DNA from: Cycas panzhihuaensis
Taxonomy: Eukaryota; Cycadophyta
Reading direction: 5' to 3'
Assembly (NCBI GenBank): GCA_023213395.1
Contig: CM041465.1
Span: 226,431,741 to 226,495,740 of the forward strand
DNA: 64,000 nucleotides
Part shown: positions 1 through 11,010 of the stretch, in pieces
How the letters are laid out: each line of letters begins with the position of its first letter
Position numbering within the stretch: position 1 is the first letter of the stretch
The notes under the pieces: model-generated
Databases searched by the model: none
What the model saw: the letters and a program-made list of their open reading frames with translations, nothing else
What the model was told of the DNA's origin: nothing
Position numbers and translations under genes: made by a program

Positions 1-1693
1 CCAAAAAAGATTCCTCTGGTCTGGAACAGAAAGCAGAGACAGGATTCACTTAGTGAGCTAGAGCAAAGTCTGTTCTCCAAAATGGGCTGGTGGCCTAAAT
101 TTGCGGAGGATCTCTCTATTCAATGCCGCCCTTGGGGCTAAGCTCGGTTGGAGACTATTCAAAGGAGGCGAGAGACCCTGGGAGAAGATTCTCTCTAAGA
201 AATATATTCAGGGAGGCTCGCTGTTGGAATGTAATTTCTCGCTGGCTGGCTCTACTATCTGGAGAAGCATCCTTTAAGCTTGGGCCACCATAAAGGAGGG
301 GCTCAAATGGAGATTGGGCGATGGTAACCACATTAGATTCTGGGATGATGTGAGGTGTTGCGATAAAGCCCTGAAGGGGTTTCCAGACTTGGCGCCTCTG
401 ATCGCGCCTTGTGTCAGGCTCTTTGGCAAGCTGGTCAAAGGCTATTAGATTGAGAGTAGGGGCATAAGGGCCTGGAGAAATTTTGAAGAAATTCAAGGAA
501 TGGACTATCTGTAGGAGGGACTCAACAAGATTAAAAGGATCCTCAGTAAGAGTTATATGCCCAAAACTCCGCTGCAGGATTCGATGGTGTGGCCATCTAG
601 CTCGTCCGGGGAGTACACTTAAGGTGGCTACCAATTCCTTTGCTGAACTAGGGGGGATTTGGAAAACCCTATGTTGGAAGGAGTTTGGAGGCTTTCCATT
701 ATTCCAAAAATAGCTCTCTTTTGGTGGACCTGCCTCAGGTACAAGATCCTTACTGTAGACAACCTGAAGAGGCGTGGGTTCCCCTTGGTGAATAGGTGCG
801 TCCTATGTCGTAACGAGGAGGAATCCATCGACCACATCTTTCTGGAGTGCCAGTTCACAAGGGAAGTCTGGAGGCTGTTGCTTGGAAAATTGGAAGTGTA
901 TTGGACCTTCTCGCTTAAGATCTCCGATCTGTGGCTGGCATGGCAAAGCCCCTTCAAAAGTCTTACGCTCACCCGCATCTGGAAAAATTCCCTCCCAATT
1001 TTGGCCTGGAACATCTGGAAGGAGAGAAACAGAAGAACTTTCCGAGCTAAAGAGCTGGATCAGATGGGAGTCTTTAGTAGAGTTTGCTCGGACATCAAGG
1101 AGAGCGCTGGAAACGCAAAAGAGAAACGTATAACCCCGTCAGAAAATAGGTTACTCTCCAAGTGGGGTATTGTTCCGGAATTTACAGTATCTAAACCCCG
1201 AAGCACTAGATGGATTCCTCCGATAGAGCCATGGTTCAAAATTAATTTTGACGAGCAAGAAAAGGAAACCGTGGGAAGTCGGGGTGGGGGACCCGAGGAT
1301 CGGAATGGGGCCCTCATCTGGGCCTTTGCGGACTATTATGGTTCCCAGACCAATAACTATGCAGAAATGCATGCTATGATCAAAGCCCTTAACCTTGCCC
1401 GCCGAGGGGGTTTATAGAGACTGGTGATCGAGGGGGACTCAGAGGTTGTCTTGAACTCACTGAAAGGCGTGGCCCGCCTGGACTAGAAATTCCAGGCTAT
1501 CATCAATGATGCCAAAGATACTATTCAGGGACTGCTGGAAGTTTGTATTAGGCACACCCTGAGAGAAGGAAACAAAGTTGCAGATTTCCTAGCAAACTGG
1601 GGGGTGGAAAACAAGAGAGGGCAAGTGTGGAGATGCGATTTCCCTGGAGATCTTTTGAGTCTGGTAGAGAAGGATATGATCTGCATTAGCTAG
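1..1693 (+). pseudogene. LINE ORF2 C-terminal part (RT end, zf-RVT, RNase H), broken
   Basis: Encodes the end of the reverse transcriptase, a zf-RVT-type zinc-binding region and an RNase H domain. The zf-RVT region, about 660-900, shows the hallmark order FWWTC, then CVLC, then DHIFLEC followed by REVW. The RNase H part, about 1225-1600, has TNNYAEMHAMIKAL, then IEGDSEVV, then a downstream VADFLAN. The first catalytic stretch reads FDEQEKE where LINE-2 has FDGAVKGNPG, so that site is damaged. In-frame stops interrupt it, for example before RLVIEGD and in the stretch before KFQAIINDA, and the upstream part is frameshifted. In plants such C-terminal RNase H domains help remove the RNA strand during target-primed reverse transcription. 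The longest open piece is 659-1417. It is a dead copy. The terminal stop at 1691-1693 matches that of LINE-2. Confidence 0.85.
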
Positions 1694-1850
1694 CCGAGGG
1701 GCTTGTCCCGGCAATCTGGTTCTTGTTGCCTATTCCGTGGGGCTATCACGGATAGCTCTGTATTAGACTTCTTGGGGTATTGATGTACTAGGTTGTGGGA
1801 TCCTGCTTTCAAACCCACTTTAATTCATTTTACCTTAACAAAAAAAAAAA
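1..1850 (+). mobile_element. LINE-1: 3' part of an L1-type non-LTR retrotransposon
   Basis: The 3' portion of a LINE, entering from the left window edge and ending in a run of ten A after the motif TTTTACCTTAAC. It is closely similar in sequence and domain order to the full-length LINE-2 at 12218-18521 (opposite strand), so both belong to one family. The poly(A) abuts a remnant of element A's 3' LTR at 1851, so the LINE inserted into that LTR. The 5' half and left target-site copy lie outside the window, so no TSD can be verified. Confidence 0.9.
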
Positions 1851-1954
1851 CACACCTCTAAAGGTCCACTACCACTTAGCATTGATAAATGCTAAAGAGT
1901 GTGAGTCACCTCCAAGATATAAGATATATCCTAAATATGAGGATTATCCCAATA
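1851..1954 (-). repeat. Element A 3' LTR remnant
   Basis: About 100 bp alignable with 21058-21153 of the A 5' LTR. On the minus strand it begins TATTGGGATAATCC where the 5' LTR begins TGTTGGAAAAATCC, and it is preceded by the purine-rich GGAAGAGAAA, a plausible polypurine tract. The remainder of the LTR is displaced to the left of LINE-1, beyond the window. Confidence 0.7.
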
Positions 1955-1959
1955 TTTCT

Positions 1960-4900
1960 CTTCCATAATGTTTTTTTGGGGAGAATCAAATCTATCTTTG
2001 AATTTGATGAATTTTATTTTGTTAAGTATCTTTCTGATGATGTTTTCCACTTGATCCTCTATGCTATAATAGACCAACTCTAACTCACCTTGCTGCACTA
2101 GTTTTCTGATTAAGTGATTTTATGTTTCTATGTACTTTATCCTATCATGAAATATTGGGCTCCTAATCATCTAGATTATACTTTAGTTGTCATAAAATAG
2201 TTATGTGGGATCATATATAATCTCATGTTATAACTACCTTATATTATGCTTCTATAGTAGAAATGGATACTGTTGCTTATTTCTTTGAATACCATGCTAC
2301 ATTGTTGTGTCCAAACTGAATGCAAAGTCTATATAACTAATTAACCTATAATTCTATGATGACATGTAATGTAGACCATACCTAATGGTTCCTCTGAGAT
2401 ACTTGAGAATCCTTTTAGATACTTACCAATGATTTACCTTAGGCTCATGCATGAATATGGAAATCACATTGACTATATACATAATATCTAGTCAAGTTGA
2501 AGTCAAGAAAATAAGGCTCCCAATCAATTACTTGTAAAGTGTGGGATCATCTAACTTGGACTCCTTAAACTTAAATAATTTTAATGTAACTTCTAATGGT
2601 ATCAAAAGTGGCTTGTAAATATCCATGTTAAATTTATATAAGATATTCAATGTGTATTTACTCTATGACACAAATATTCCTTTTTCATCTTGTCATACTT
2701 CAATACCTAAGAAATAATACATAAGTCTCAAATCTTTCATTTCAAACTCTTTACACATATCTTTCTTAAATTTTTGAGACAAGTAATCATAATTCTCATT
2801 ATATACTAGTCATCCATATATAAGCCCATAATAAATATAGAGTTTTCTTCTAATTTTATGTACAAGTTTGGATCTAATTGGCTCATTAGGAATCCTTTAT
2901 CCTTAAAGTATTTATTAATATTAGAGTACCATACTTTAAGTGCCTATTTAAGTCCATACACAGCATTTTTGAGTCTAATAGACCTTGTCTTCCTTTCCCT
3001 TCACTTAAAAACCCTCAAGTTGTTGGATATATATATCTCCTCATTAATGTACCCATTCAACAGAGCACTTTTAACATCCATTTTATGGATTATCTAACCT
3101 TATTATATAATTAAGATTATGATTAATGCAATTATTTCTAACCTTGTAACTGGAGCAACTATTCGTTATAGTTTATACATTTAACTTGGCTATATCCCTT
3201 TACAACTAATTATGCCTTGTACTTATTAATTAAACTATATAATGTATACTTGGTCTTGTAAACCTATTTTATCTCAATGACATTCTTCTTTGGTGGAAAA
3301 TCAACTAACTCCTAAGTGTTATTCTTTATCAAGACATTGTAATCTTCCTCCATGGCTTCTTTCTATTCACCTTGATTATTTGCCTCTTCAAAACTTTAAG
3401 GCTCATTTTACTCTATAATTTGAGTCATAAGTGTAAAATTTACCCTTTGAGATATAATTATTCTTTTCTTAAAGGTAGTGTCTAAAATATCTTTGACGGT
3501 TATGACCCCTTTGCACCTATTTTAGAATCCTTTGATTTGAAATGGATCAACCTGCTCTACTTGTATTAGGTATATTTGTATCACTGGAGTTAGATTCTAC
3601 ATAAATTATAATGCTTTTACCTTTATCCTTCTCAATAACTTTCTCTTGATAAAATTCATCTTCATTGAGATGACATCCCTACTTATGATGATCCTTTAAC
3701 CCTTAAGGTCATATAATTTATAGGATCTTGGTGTATCATTATATCTTATAAATATGTACTTGGTGGTTTTATTATTTAACTTTGTCCTTATCTATTCTAA
3801 AATATGCACATATTCTATGCATCTAAATGCTCTTAAGTGTTTAATAATTATCTCATGACTTATCCAAGCCTCTTCAAGTGTGACCCATCTTATTGTTTTA
3901 TTATATATTTATTTAATAAAAAAATAACTATATGAATAACTTCTACCAACTTCTCATTGCCAAGATGCTTGTCCTTAATCGTACTTCTAACCATCTTAAT
4001 AATGGTCATATTTTTTCTTTTGCTACCCAATTTTGTTGAAGGGTATAAAGATTAGTAAGTTATTTCTTTATCCCATATTACTTGTAGTATTTCTTAAATA
4101 TATTTAAAATGAATTATCATATATTATATAATCTAAGAATTAATATTTTATACCCACTTTACCTTTCAAATATTACTTTAAAATCAATAAAGCATTGAAG
4201 TGTATCTGACTTACACTTGAAAAAATAAACCCAAGCCATTCTTGTAAAGTCATTAATAAAAGTTATAAAGTACTTAACTCCTCTAAGTAAAGGAAAATCT
4301 ATTAGTTTATATAGATATGTATACACTAGTTGAAGAGGCCCATTTTCTCTATAACTATCATTAGGGTATCCTTCCTTTTACTGTTTACCTAGTATACAAC
4401 CCTCACATGTTTCTTTACCATGTTTAACGTTAGGTAGACCAACTACTATTTCTATATTTTTTATCAATGCCAAGTTGTTATAGTTCACATCACTAAATGT
4501 TTTATGCCAAGTCTCACTATCCATACTAATTGATGCCTTCAAGGCATAGTAGTCATTTGGGGTTATAACTAACTTAAATAATTTGTCACTAGTTATTTGA
4601 CCCTTAGTAACTATTAGCTCATTCTTCAACTTGCTCCTAATGATGTACTTACTATTATTAAAGATAACTTTATACTTTTTCTCCATCATTTATCCAACTA
4701 ATAGTAACTTCTTCTTAAGTGTAGGGATATGAAGTATATCATTGATGCACTTAATCTCTCTAAAATATGTTTGGATGATTACATTTCCTTTACCTATTGT
4801 AGCTTAAGTAGTATTATCCCAAAATATGATTTTGCTTGTTTGAGTATTATCCAACTCTTTAAACTATTCGTTCTTATGTGTCATATGAGTAAAGTAACCT

Positions 4901-6000
4901 AAATCAATATACCAACTCTTATCCTCTTCATTGGCCATAAGAATTGATAGAACATTTCTTTCACCCTCATTTGGTTCTTTGATTATTATATTTACTACTC
5001 CTCTTTGTATATTAGATCTTTTTATGAAATAATTATTTTCTAAGTATCTATTTCTATGATAATAGGAACATTATATTATTCCTCTTCCTCTACCTCTATG
5101 ACTTCTTCCACTTTATTCTTGGTTCTTACCTCATATACTTTATTCTCTACCTCTTCTTTGAGGTTTAAAATGTTGTCCTTGACCCTAGTTAAATTAGCCT
5201 TAATAGAATTATCTTTATCTTTGACCTTGTCATTGATGAAATTTTGACCTTGACCTTAATAAAATTATCTTTATCCTTGATAAAATATCCCTTAGTTTCT
5301 AAAGTTTTATCCCCTTCATCTAGAAGATTAATCTCTTCCTCTAGAACTTTGGTCTTTATAGGATAGCTTAATCTTTGCCATAATGGAAAATACATATTCT
5401 AAGGACTTACTACTATCTTTCTTCTCTTCAACAACTAATAACATAGAACTAAGCTGACCAACCTTGAGTGTTATAAGGTCTTTGGGAACCCCAATACTTG
5501 TAGCTACTATCTCAAATCTCCTGATATTACTAACACACCTTAAAATTTTTTGTACCATTTTTTGTTCACTAATAACTTCTCATAATGCCTTTATTTAATT
5601 AGCTAGGCCTTGCACCTTAGTTATGAAGTCATTAATCCCCTCATTATTATTCATCCTATAATTTTAAAATTTAGTCCTTAGTGTTTTAAGTTTTGATGCA
5701 ATAACTCTTTTATAGGTGGTCTTCAAAGCATCTCACACTTCCTTTGATGTAATCACCTCACTGACTCTTAAGAAGATGTGGTCCTCCAATGTGCAAAAAA
5801 TGAATACCAAAACCTCATTGTCTCTCTTTTCATTCTCCTTAAAGGTCTTATGTTCCTCTATAATGGCATTTAAATCAAGTATACTATATATATTTTTAAT
5901 TAAATCATATACATCTTTTGATATAAAAATAGACTTTGTCCTATGACTTTAATTTAAGAAATTGGCACCAATTGCTTATGCTAAAAGGCATGATAAAGAA
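1960..6000 (-). pseudogene. Element A gag-pol remnant (copia)
   Basis: Highly broken copia polyprotein read right to left. The gag core (UBN2-like), about 5950-5330, shows FIFCTLEDHIF and TSKEV. A Gln/Gly/Lys-rich repetitive tail at about 5330-5080 is followed by a decayed zinc knuckle near 5040. The protease is near 4900 (WYIDLG in place of WxxDSG). A GAG_pre-integrase domain at 4378-4689 ends in CEGCILGKQ. Integrase at about 4370-3700 shows KYFITFINDFTR and LQQNWVAKEK. RT at about 3450-2750 shows MDVKSALLNGYINEEIY, then NAVYGLK, then YMDD near 2815. RNase H at about 2400-2000 shows VAWYSKK and TVSISTIEA. Stops and frameshifts are frequent, many at ancestral Gln, Trp and Arg codons. The gag tail closely resembles that of element C, so A and C are related lineages. 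Confidence 0.85.
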
Positions 6001-7139
6001 ATTACCTTGAAAGATAAACTACTTTAAAAAAATAAAGCACTTTGATGAAGAGCTAAAAATATGTATTTAAATAAGCTAATAAATCACCCAATCACAAGTC
6101 AAATTATCCCCCTTCAACTTTGAGACATAGACAAATATCCTAATCGAGACTCAACCTCCTCTAAGATAAAGATTTTGTATTAGATTATGATTATAAAGTA
6201 AAGATATTGTAAAGTTTGTTTAATGGGTCAACTCACATAAAGCCCATAAACTTGCATCAAATTAAAATATAATAATAATATATCAAATAATTTCAAAAAT
6301 ATTTATATAACTATTCACTTTATAGAGAATTAAAATACAAGTTCAATGCTTCAAATGACACTTACTTATGACACTTTATGGTAAAGTTATTCCTTGAACA
6401 ATACAAAGGGGTCAAATTTAAATAAAAAGCCCTTAGTATATAAACTACACTAAAAAAATTTACATCAACTTTATCTCATTAAATGGGCCACCAAATAAAA
6501 ACCCAATATAGGCATGTAACCACTTATTTCATTTGAGTGGAAGTGAAGATCATTTTAAAGTTGATGGGTTTAAAAACAGACTTCACATGGGATGATTATA
6601 CTTGTTGAAGTAGTCATAGGTACCTAAATTAAGATAGGCTTCTTAAAAATTATAGTTTATCTCCTTTAAAAACTCAACTCTTGGTCACTTGACTATTGTA
6701 AATGACCTATAGGTTGTATGACGAAAGAACTACAAGCCAACAAACCTCACTAGAATATAAAATGATAAAATTTCTTAAAATATTAAAAGCTTAAGGATAA
6801 AAAAAGATTTCACTACTTATTACTAATTCAAATTAACTTGATAGATGCTCGCTTATTTACTTCAGTGCCCCTGCCATTGTCAAGCATCAAGTAGGCCAAT
6901 GATATGAACTTGAACCAAGCAATCAATGTAGAAACTATATATGCACTACTAATCACCGTGGTTAAAATTAAAAGAGATTGTAATAATCATCATGAAACTA
7001 CCCATGTTGAAAAATAACACTATAATGCTTATTATATACTTACCTAGATAGACTATTGTATATTAACAACCTACTAGATATACCACTCAATAGGCATAAA
7101 TTACAAGTACCTAGGCCTAAGATACTACTTGGCTAAGTA
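6001..7139 (-). other. Element A leader, left part (non-coding)
   Basis: AT-rich stretch between A's gag and the insertion point of B. No reading frame of note. It is the gag-proximal part of A's 5' leader; the LTR-proximal part lies at 19985-20889. Confidence 0.6.
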
Positions 7140-7144
7140 GGTCA
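7140..7144. repeat. Target-site duplication of element B (GGTCA)
   Basis: GGTCA immediately precedes the B 5' LTR and an identical GGTCA at 19985-19989 immediately follows the B 3' LTR. A 5-bp TSD is standard for LTR retrotransposons and fixes both LTR edges. Confidence 0.95.
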
Positions 7145-7333
7145 TGTTGGAGTGTAATGTCATCACTCTACTCCCTCTTACCTACCGGGATTGTGCACCT
7201 CAATTTAGACATGTGATGCTCAACATGTCAAGGTAAGTTAAGGTAAGTTGAGTTAGTTTCATTTGAGTTAAGTTGCATTATTTTATTATTAATTTAAATT
7301 CAGGGGTTGAGGAGTTTCCCTCCTCCCCCAAAC

Positions 7334-7340
7334 TATAAAT
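7334..7340 (+). promoter_or_regulatory. TATA box in B 5' LTR
   Basis: TATAAAT after a C-rich stretch. The same sequence is at 19436-19442 in the 3' LTR. In the third family member (63634 on) the corresponding stretch reads CTATTTATATTA. It is positioned as the U3 promoter, with the hairpin and the primer-site array downstream in R/U5. Confidence 0.6.
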
Positions 7341-7551
7341 GTTAAGGGGTGTACAACCCTGGTGTTTTTAGACACCGCCTACCTTTGAGGAGATTTGTAA
7401 TGCTCATTATTGCTACAATGGATTGAACAACAAGGCTTTCATATTCTTTATGATATTGTGATTGTGACACATTGATGTATTGATGCAATACTGGTTAATG
7501 GTTATTTGATATATGTTCTGACCTGTTCTCCTGCTAGTTTATATTCCTACA

Positions 7552-7882
7552 TTTGGTATCAGAGCATAGTCCTGCTAGTATATTTTCGATCATTTGGTAT
7601 CAGAGCATAGTCCTGCTAGTATATTTTCCATCATTTGGTATCAAAGCATAGTCTTGCAAACATTATTTTCTTCATTTGGTATCAGAGCATAATCTTGCAA
7701 ACTTTATATTCCATCATTTGGTATCAGAGCATAGTTTTGCTATATTATTGTTTCCTTCATTTGGTATCAGAGCATAGTCCTGCTAGTATATTTTCCATCA
7801 TTTGGTATTAGAGCATAGTCCTGCTAGTATATTTTCCATCATTTGGTATCAGAGCATAGTCCTGCTAGTATATTTTCCATCA
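7552..7882 (+). repeat. Tandem array of eight primer-binding-site units at the LTR end
   Basis: Units start at 7552, 7593, 7634, 7675, 7717, 7760, 7801 and 7842, with spacing 41-43 bp. Each starts TTTGGTATCAGAGC (some with one change) and ends like TATATTTTCCATCA. TGGTATCAGAGC is the usual plant copia primer site complementary to initiator-Met tRNA. A ninth TTTGGTATC at 7883 is the first internal base after the LTR. The array therefore consists of LTR end plus primer site, repeated. Confidence 0.95.
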
Positions 7883-7900
7883 TTTGGTATCGAAAGGTGC
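7883..7900 (+). other. Element B primer-binding site (position-defined, atypical)
   Basis: Directly after the LTR, reads TTTGGTATCGAAAGGTGC. Only TGGTATC agrees with the common tRNA-Met-type site; the following bases diverge. The eight copies inside the LTR match the canonical 12-mer better than this one does. Confidence 0.7.
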
Positions 7901-9553
7901 AATTGACCGCTTGAAGTTTTGAAGAAGAGCAACAGGATCTACTGGCACTCTGCAACAGATTTTTTTTTACAAGCAATATATATTAACTAGATTTATTTTC
8001 TGAAAATTTTTAACAAGTTTAATATATTATTTCAGCAGATTTTGATTATTATTGAGTTATATTTCTGGTTCAACAAATATTACTGAGATCTATTTTCAGA
8101 TTTGTGTAGATCTACAAAGGATTTTCAACAACAAGTTATATATATTCAAGTTTTATTCTCATATTTAAGTTATTTTCTCTTCAGATCTACAGATTTATCA
8201 TATATTTTGACAGTTTACAAGTTTCTTGTCTACTTATTTGATATTTTTCGCAGATTTACAAAAGAGCATCAACTGCATACAAAAGTTATTAAGTTTTCTT
8301 CAAAGATCTGCAATTTGTTACTTCAGATCTGCTATTTTTATTATAAATCTGCTTATTGTATCAAGTTTTTTCAGCACTTTATGCTACATTTAGTTCAGAT
8401 CTATAATTTTCATCATATTTTCTGACTATATTTTCAAGACTGTTTATTAGGTCTATAGTATTTGAAGCATATTCAACCTTTTGAAGAAGATATACACAAG
8501 ATCCAGTCAGCTATAGCTACGTGTACCAGGTTCTTCATATTTTTTTTCATATTTAAACATATTTTTTCAATATATCTGCAACTTATTTGAAAATATTTCA
8601 GAATACATATATATGCATGTCATTTGCTTGACCTATTTTTATCAAAATAGTAAAAAATTCCTGGTTTATTTGAACTCAATTGAATTAAAAACTACTGGTT
8701 TGTTGTAACACAAGAAAAATAGCCATACAAATCAAATTTATTTTTGTCAAGCTGTCTTTAAATGTGATATCAAACATATTGTAGTTGCAATATCTCAAGT
8801 GTATTGTTATAAGAAAAAGAACACATATATATTGATACTGTTGAAGGAATACCAACAAAATACAAGATTTTCCTTGGTTGCAGCCCATTTTCTCTAAAAA
8901 GATATCAGGAAGCTTTTGCATAAGAACCTTTGCTATCTACAAAGCAAGCACCAAAAACTGAGGATCTTTCCATGCTAGTACCCCTTCATTGCTCACAAAT
9001 GCACATAAGCATTTTTATCTGTGACTGAAAAGGAGTGCAAAAATTCTAGACATTAGTTTTTACAGAGAGGTGCCCTCCCATTGCATACTCCAGAGCTATA
9101 TAATCAAGATAGCTGCAACTCTTGTGTGGACAAGAGTTTCATCTTCAAGAAAAGTTTTGCAAAACCAAAGTCTGCCAGAGGCTCATCATAGCTTGGCACT
9201 GATTACTACTTCTCATTTAATGGTGTGTAAATTTCCCCCAAATGAGCCTACTACGTTAAGCTGTGGAATGCTCCCAAAAACAACACACCAGAATTGATAT
9301 ATTTGCTTTGAATGAGAGCCTAGCTTAAGGAAACTATTGTGGATTGTCCACTTCCGACTCATAAGAAGGCAATACACTTAATCTTCTCAGCTGTTTGATC
9401 TGTGCTCCCGAGTCTCAGTCGTTCTGGTTACAATACACTTAATCTTCTGGTCATGTGGCGCACTTTGTTGACTCGGTCAATGCACAACTAGTGCATCTGC
9501 GTCTCTCTATTTGCACGCAGCTGCATCTGCATCTCTCTGTTTGCACACAAGCT

Positions 9554-9573
9554 GTCTCTCTCTCTCTCTCTCT
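9554..9573. repeat. (TC)n microsatellite in the B leader
   Basis: About ten TC dinucleotides inside a pyrimidine-rich stretch. It explains the low-complexity open frames seen across it on both strands. Confidence 0.85.
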
Positions 9574-9889
9574 GTTGCTGCGTCTCTGTCTTCGCTCCGT
9601 GTTAGCTGTTTCATTTTTTGCTCGTCCGTCTCCATCTCCGTCTAACACAGCGTTTTATTATTATATCCTGTTTTTGTTTTTGCCCATACATTCTATTGTA
9701 ACTCTCGGCACGCTCGTTGTTCCTCGGTCAGTAGGCTCTTTCGGCATCGTTCCTCGGTCTGCAGGAGGCGTCATTCCGTTAGCTCGATCTCACGCTCATT
9801 GTTCCTCGATGCAGCGGCCATGATCCTGGCTCCATTTAGCCGTACCGAATACTATGACTCTGCTCTGCATTGATTATTTATTACTGCCT

Positions 9890-10115
9890 CTTTATCGGCG
9901 CCCGTGCATGCATGTACAGTCTTGCTGCGTTCATTGATTCTTTGTTTTGATCATTACGGCTGCGTGTATGTTCATTGCGGCTGCGTCTAACTGCCTTGTT
10001 ATCGGCGCCCGTCTTTGCATGTATAGTCTCGCGTTCAGCCGTAACGACTATTGATTCGTTTGTTTTGATCATTACGGTTGCATGTATGTTCATTGCGGCT
10101 GCGTCCCGTCTTTGC
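9890..10115 (+). repeat. Tandem duplication (~112-bp unit) in the B leader
   Basis: Two diverged units share, in order, TATCGGCGCCCGT, TGCATGTA, AGTCT, TTTGTTTTGATCATTACGG, then ATGTTCATTGCGGCTGCGTC. The first starts near 9893, the second near 10005. A shorter echo of CATTGCGGCTGC follows near 10149. Confidence 0.75.
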
Positions 10116-10923
10116 TATTCGGCGATCTGCGTGTACATATTCAGTTCATTGCGGCTGCCCCGTATTTGTTCATTATTATGGCTGTGCATTTATATATTGC
10201 ATTGTGTTGCGTTTTTTTATATTTGTATTGTGTTATTATTTGCGTTGCGTTATTAGTATATTCGGTTCATTAAACCCTATGCTATTTGCGCTTTAATGCA
10301 CTCATAAATCGGCGCGCTTTGATCGTTATTGTATGATCATTAAGCCATTCGATCATTGTTTCGTGGTTCTATTTGATCATTATTGTATGATCATTACTCT
10401 ATTTGATCATTGTTGTATGCTGTATATTATTATTGTATGCTGTGTATTATACAGCTGCGTGGCTGCTGCCCCATCTTTTGAGCTTTTTGAAGTACCGTTT
10501 CCGGCTGATTTGCGTATATATTAGCGCTAGTGCCGTTTCCGGCTTCAATCTGCTGTGCGTTTTTATATCTCGCATTCGGCACTCATAATCTCATTATTGA
10601 TTTATAATCCACGACTTCATTATTGAGTCCTTTCATTATTGATTCACTATCGTTGGCTTGCATCATTATTTGCGTTCTCACTTTTCAACACTTTATTGTT
10701 GCAATTTGAATACCTTTTAATTTTTTGTCCTTTTAACTTGACGAGTGAGTTCACCCTCCTAGCATCAGAGGTGTTTATTGTCTGATTGATCTTGGGTTCA
10801 ATCCTAGCTTAGTCCGTCTTCAGGCCCGTTTTTTAAGAAGTTTTTTTAATTTTAAACTTTATTTTTTTTAAAATTTTATTTTTCACAGAGTTATTGGCGT
10901 TTTTATGGCCATAACTTCTCACT

Positions 10924-11010
10924 GGAGCATCAGTTTCAGACGAAACCTGCTCCAATAGATCAAAAATTTTTTGTACACCAATTTCGATTGGTCATATGAC
11001 CAATTTGGTG
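10924..11010 (+). other. Two adjacent RNA hairpins in the B leader
   Basis: Hairpin 1: GGAGCA (10924-10929) pairs with TGCTCC (10948-10953), with GTTTC/GAAAC stacked inside and loop AGAC. Hairpin 2: CACCAA (10976-10981) pairs with TTGGTG (11005-11010), enclosing the perfect 18-bp palindrome ATTGGTCATATGACCAAT (10987-11004). A self-complementary palindrome in a leader is the kind of structure that retroelement RNAs use for dimerisation or packaging. That role is inference. Confidence 0.55.

Larger units (their letters stand above)
7145..7882 (+). repeat. Element B 5' LTR
   Basis: 738 bp, TG...CA. It contains a TATA box, a GGTGT/ACACC hairpin just downstream (about 7362-7377), and eight tandem primer-site-bearing units occupying its last 331 bp. 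The right edge is set by comparison with the 3' LTR, which ends at the same base of the repeat unit followed by the TSD. Confidence 0.95.

Noticed and set aside
7552-7882. CRISPR-like array appearance of the 41-bp repeats
   Set aside because: Units are directly tandem with no unique spacers, lie inside LTRs, appear identically in both LTRs and contain primer-site sequence. The context is a plant nuclear genome.
9455-9823. 122-residue plus-strand open frame (Leu/Ser-rich)
   Set aside because: It spans a TC microsatellite and pyrimidine-rich sequence, and the opposite strand is open too. No domain. Low-complexity artefact.
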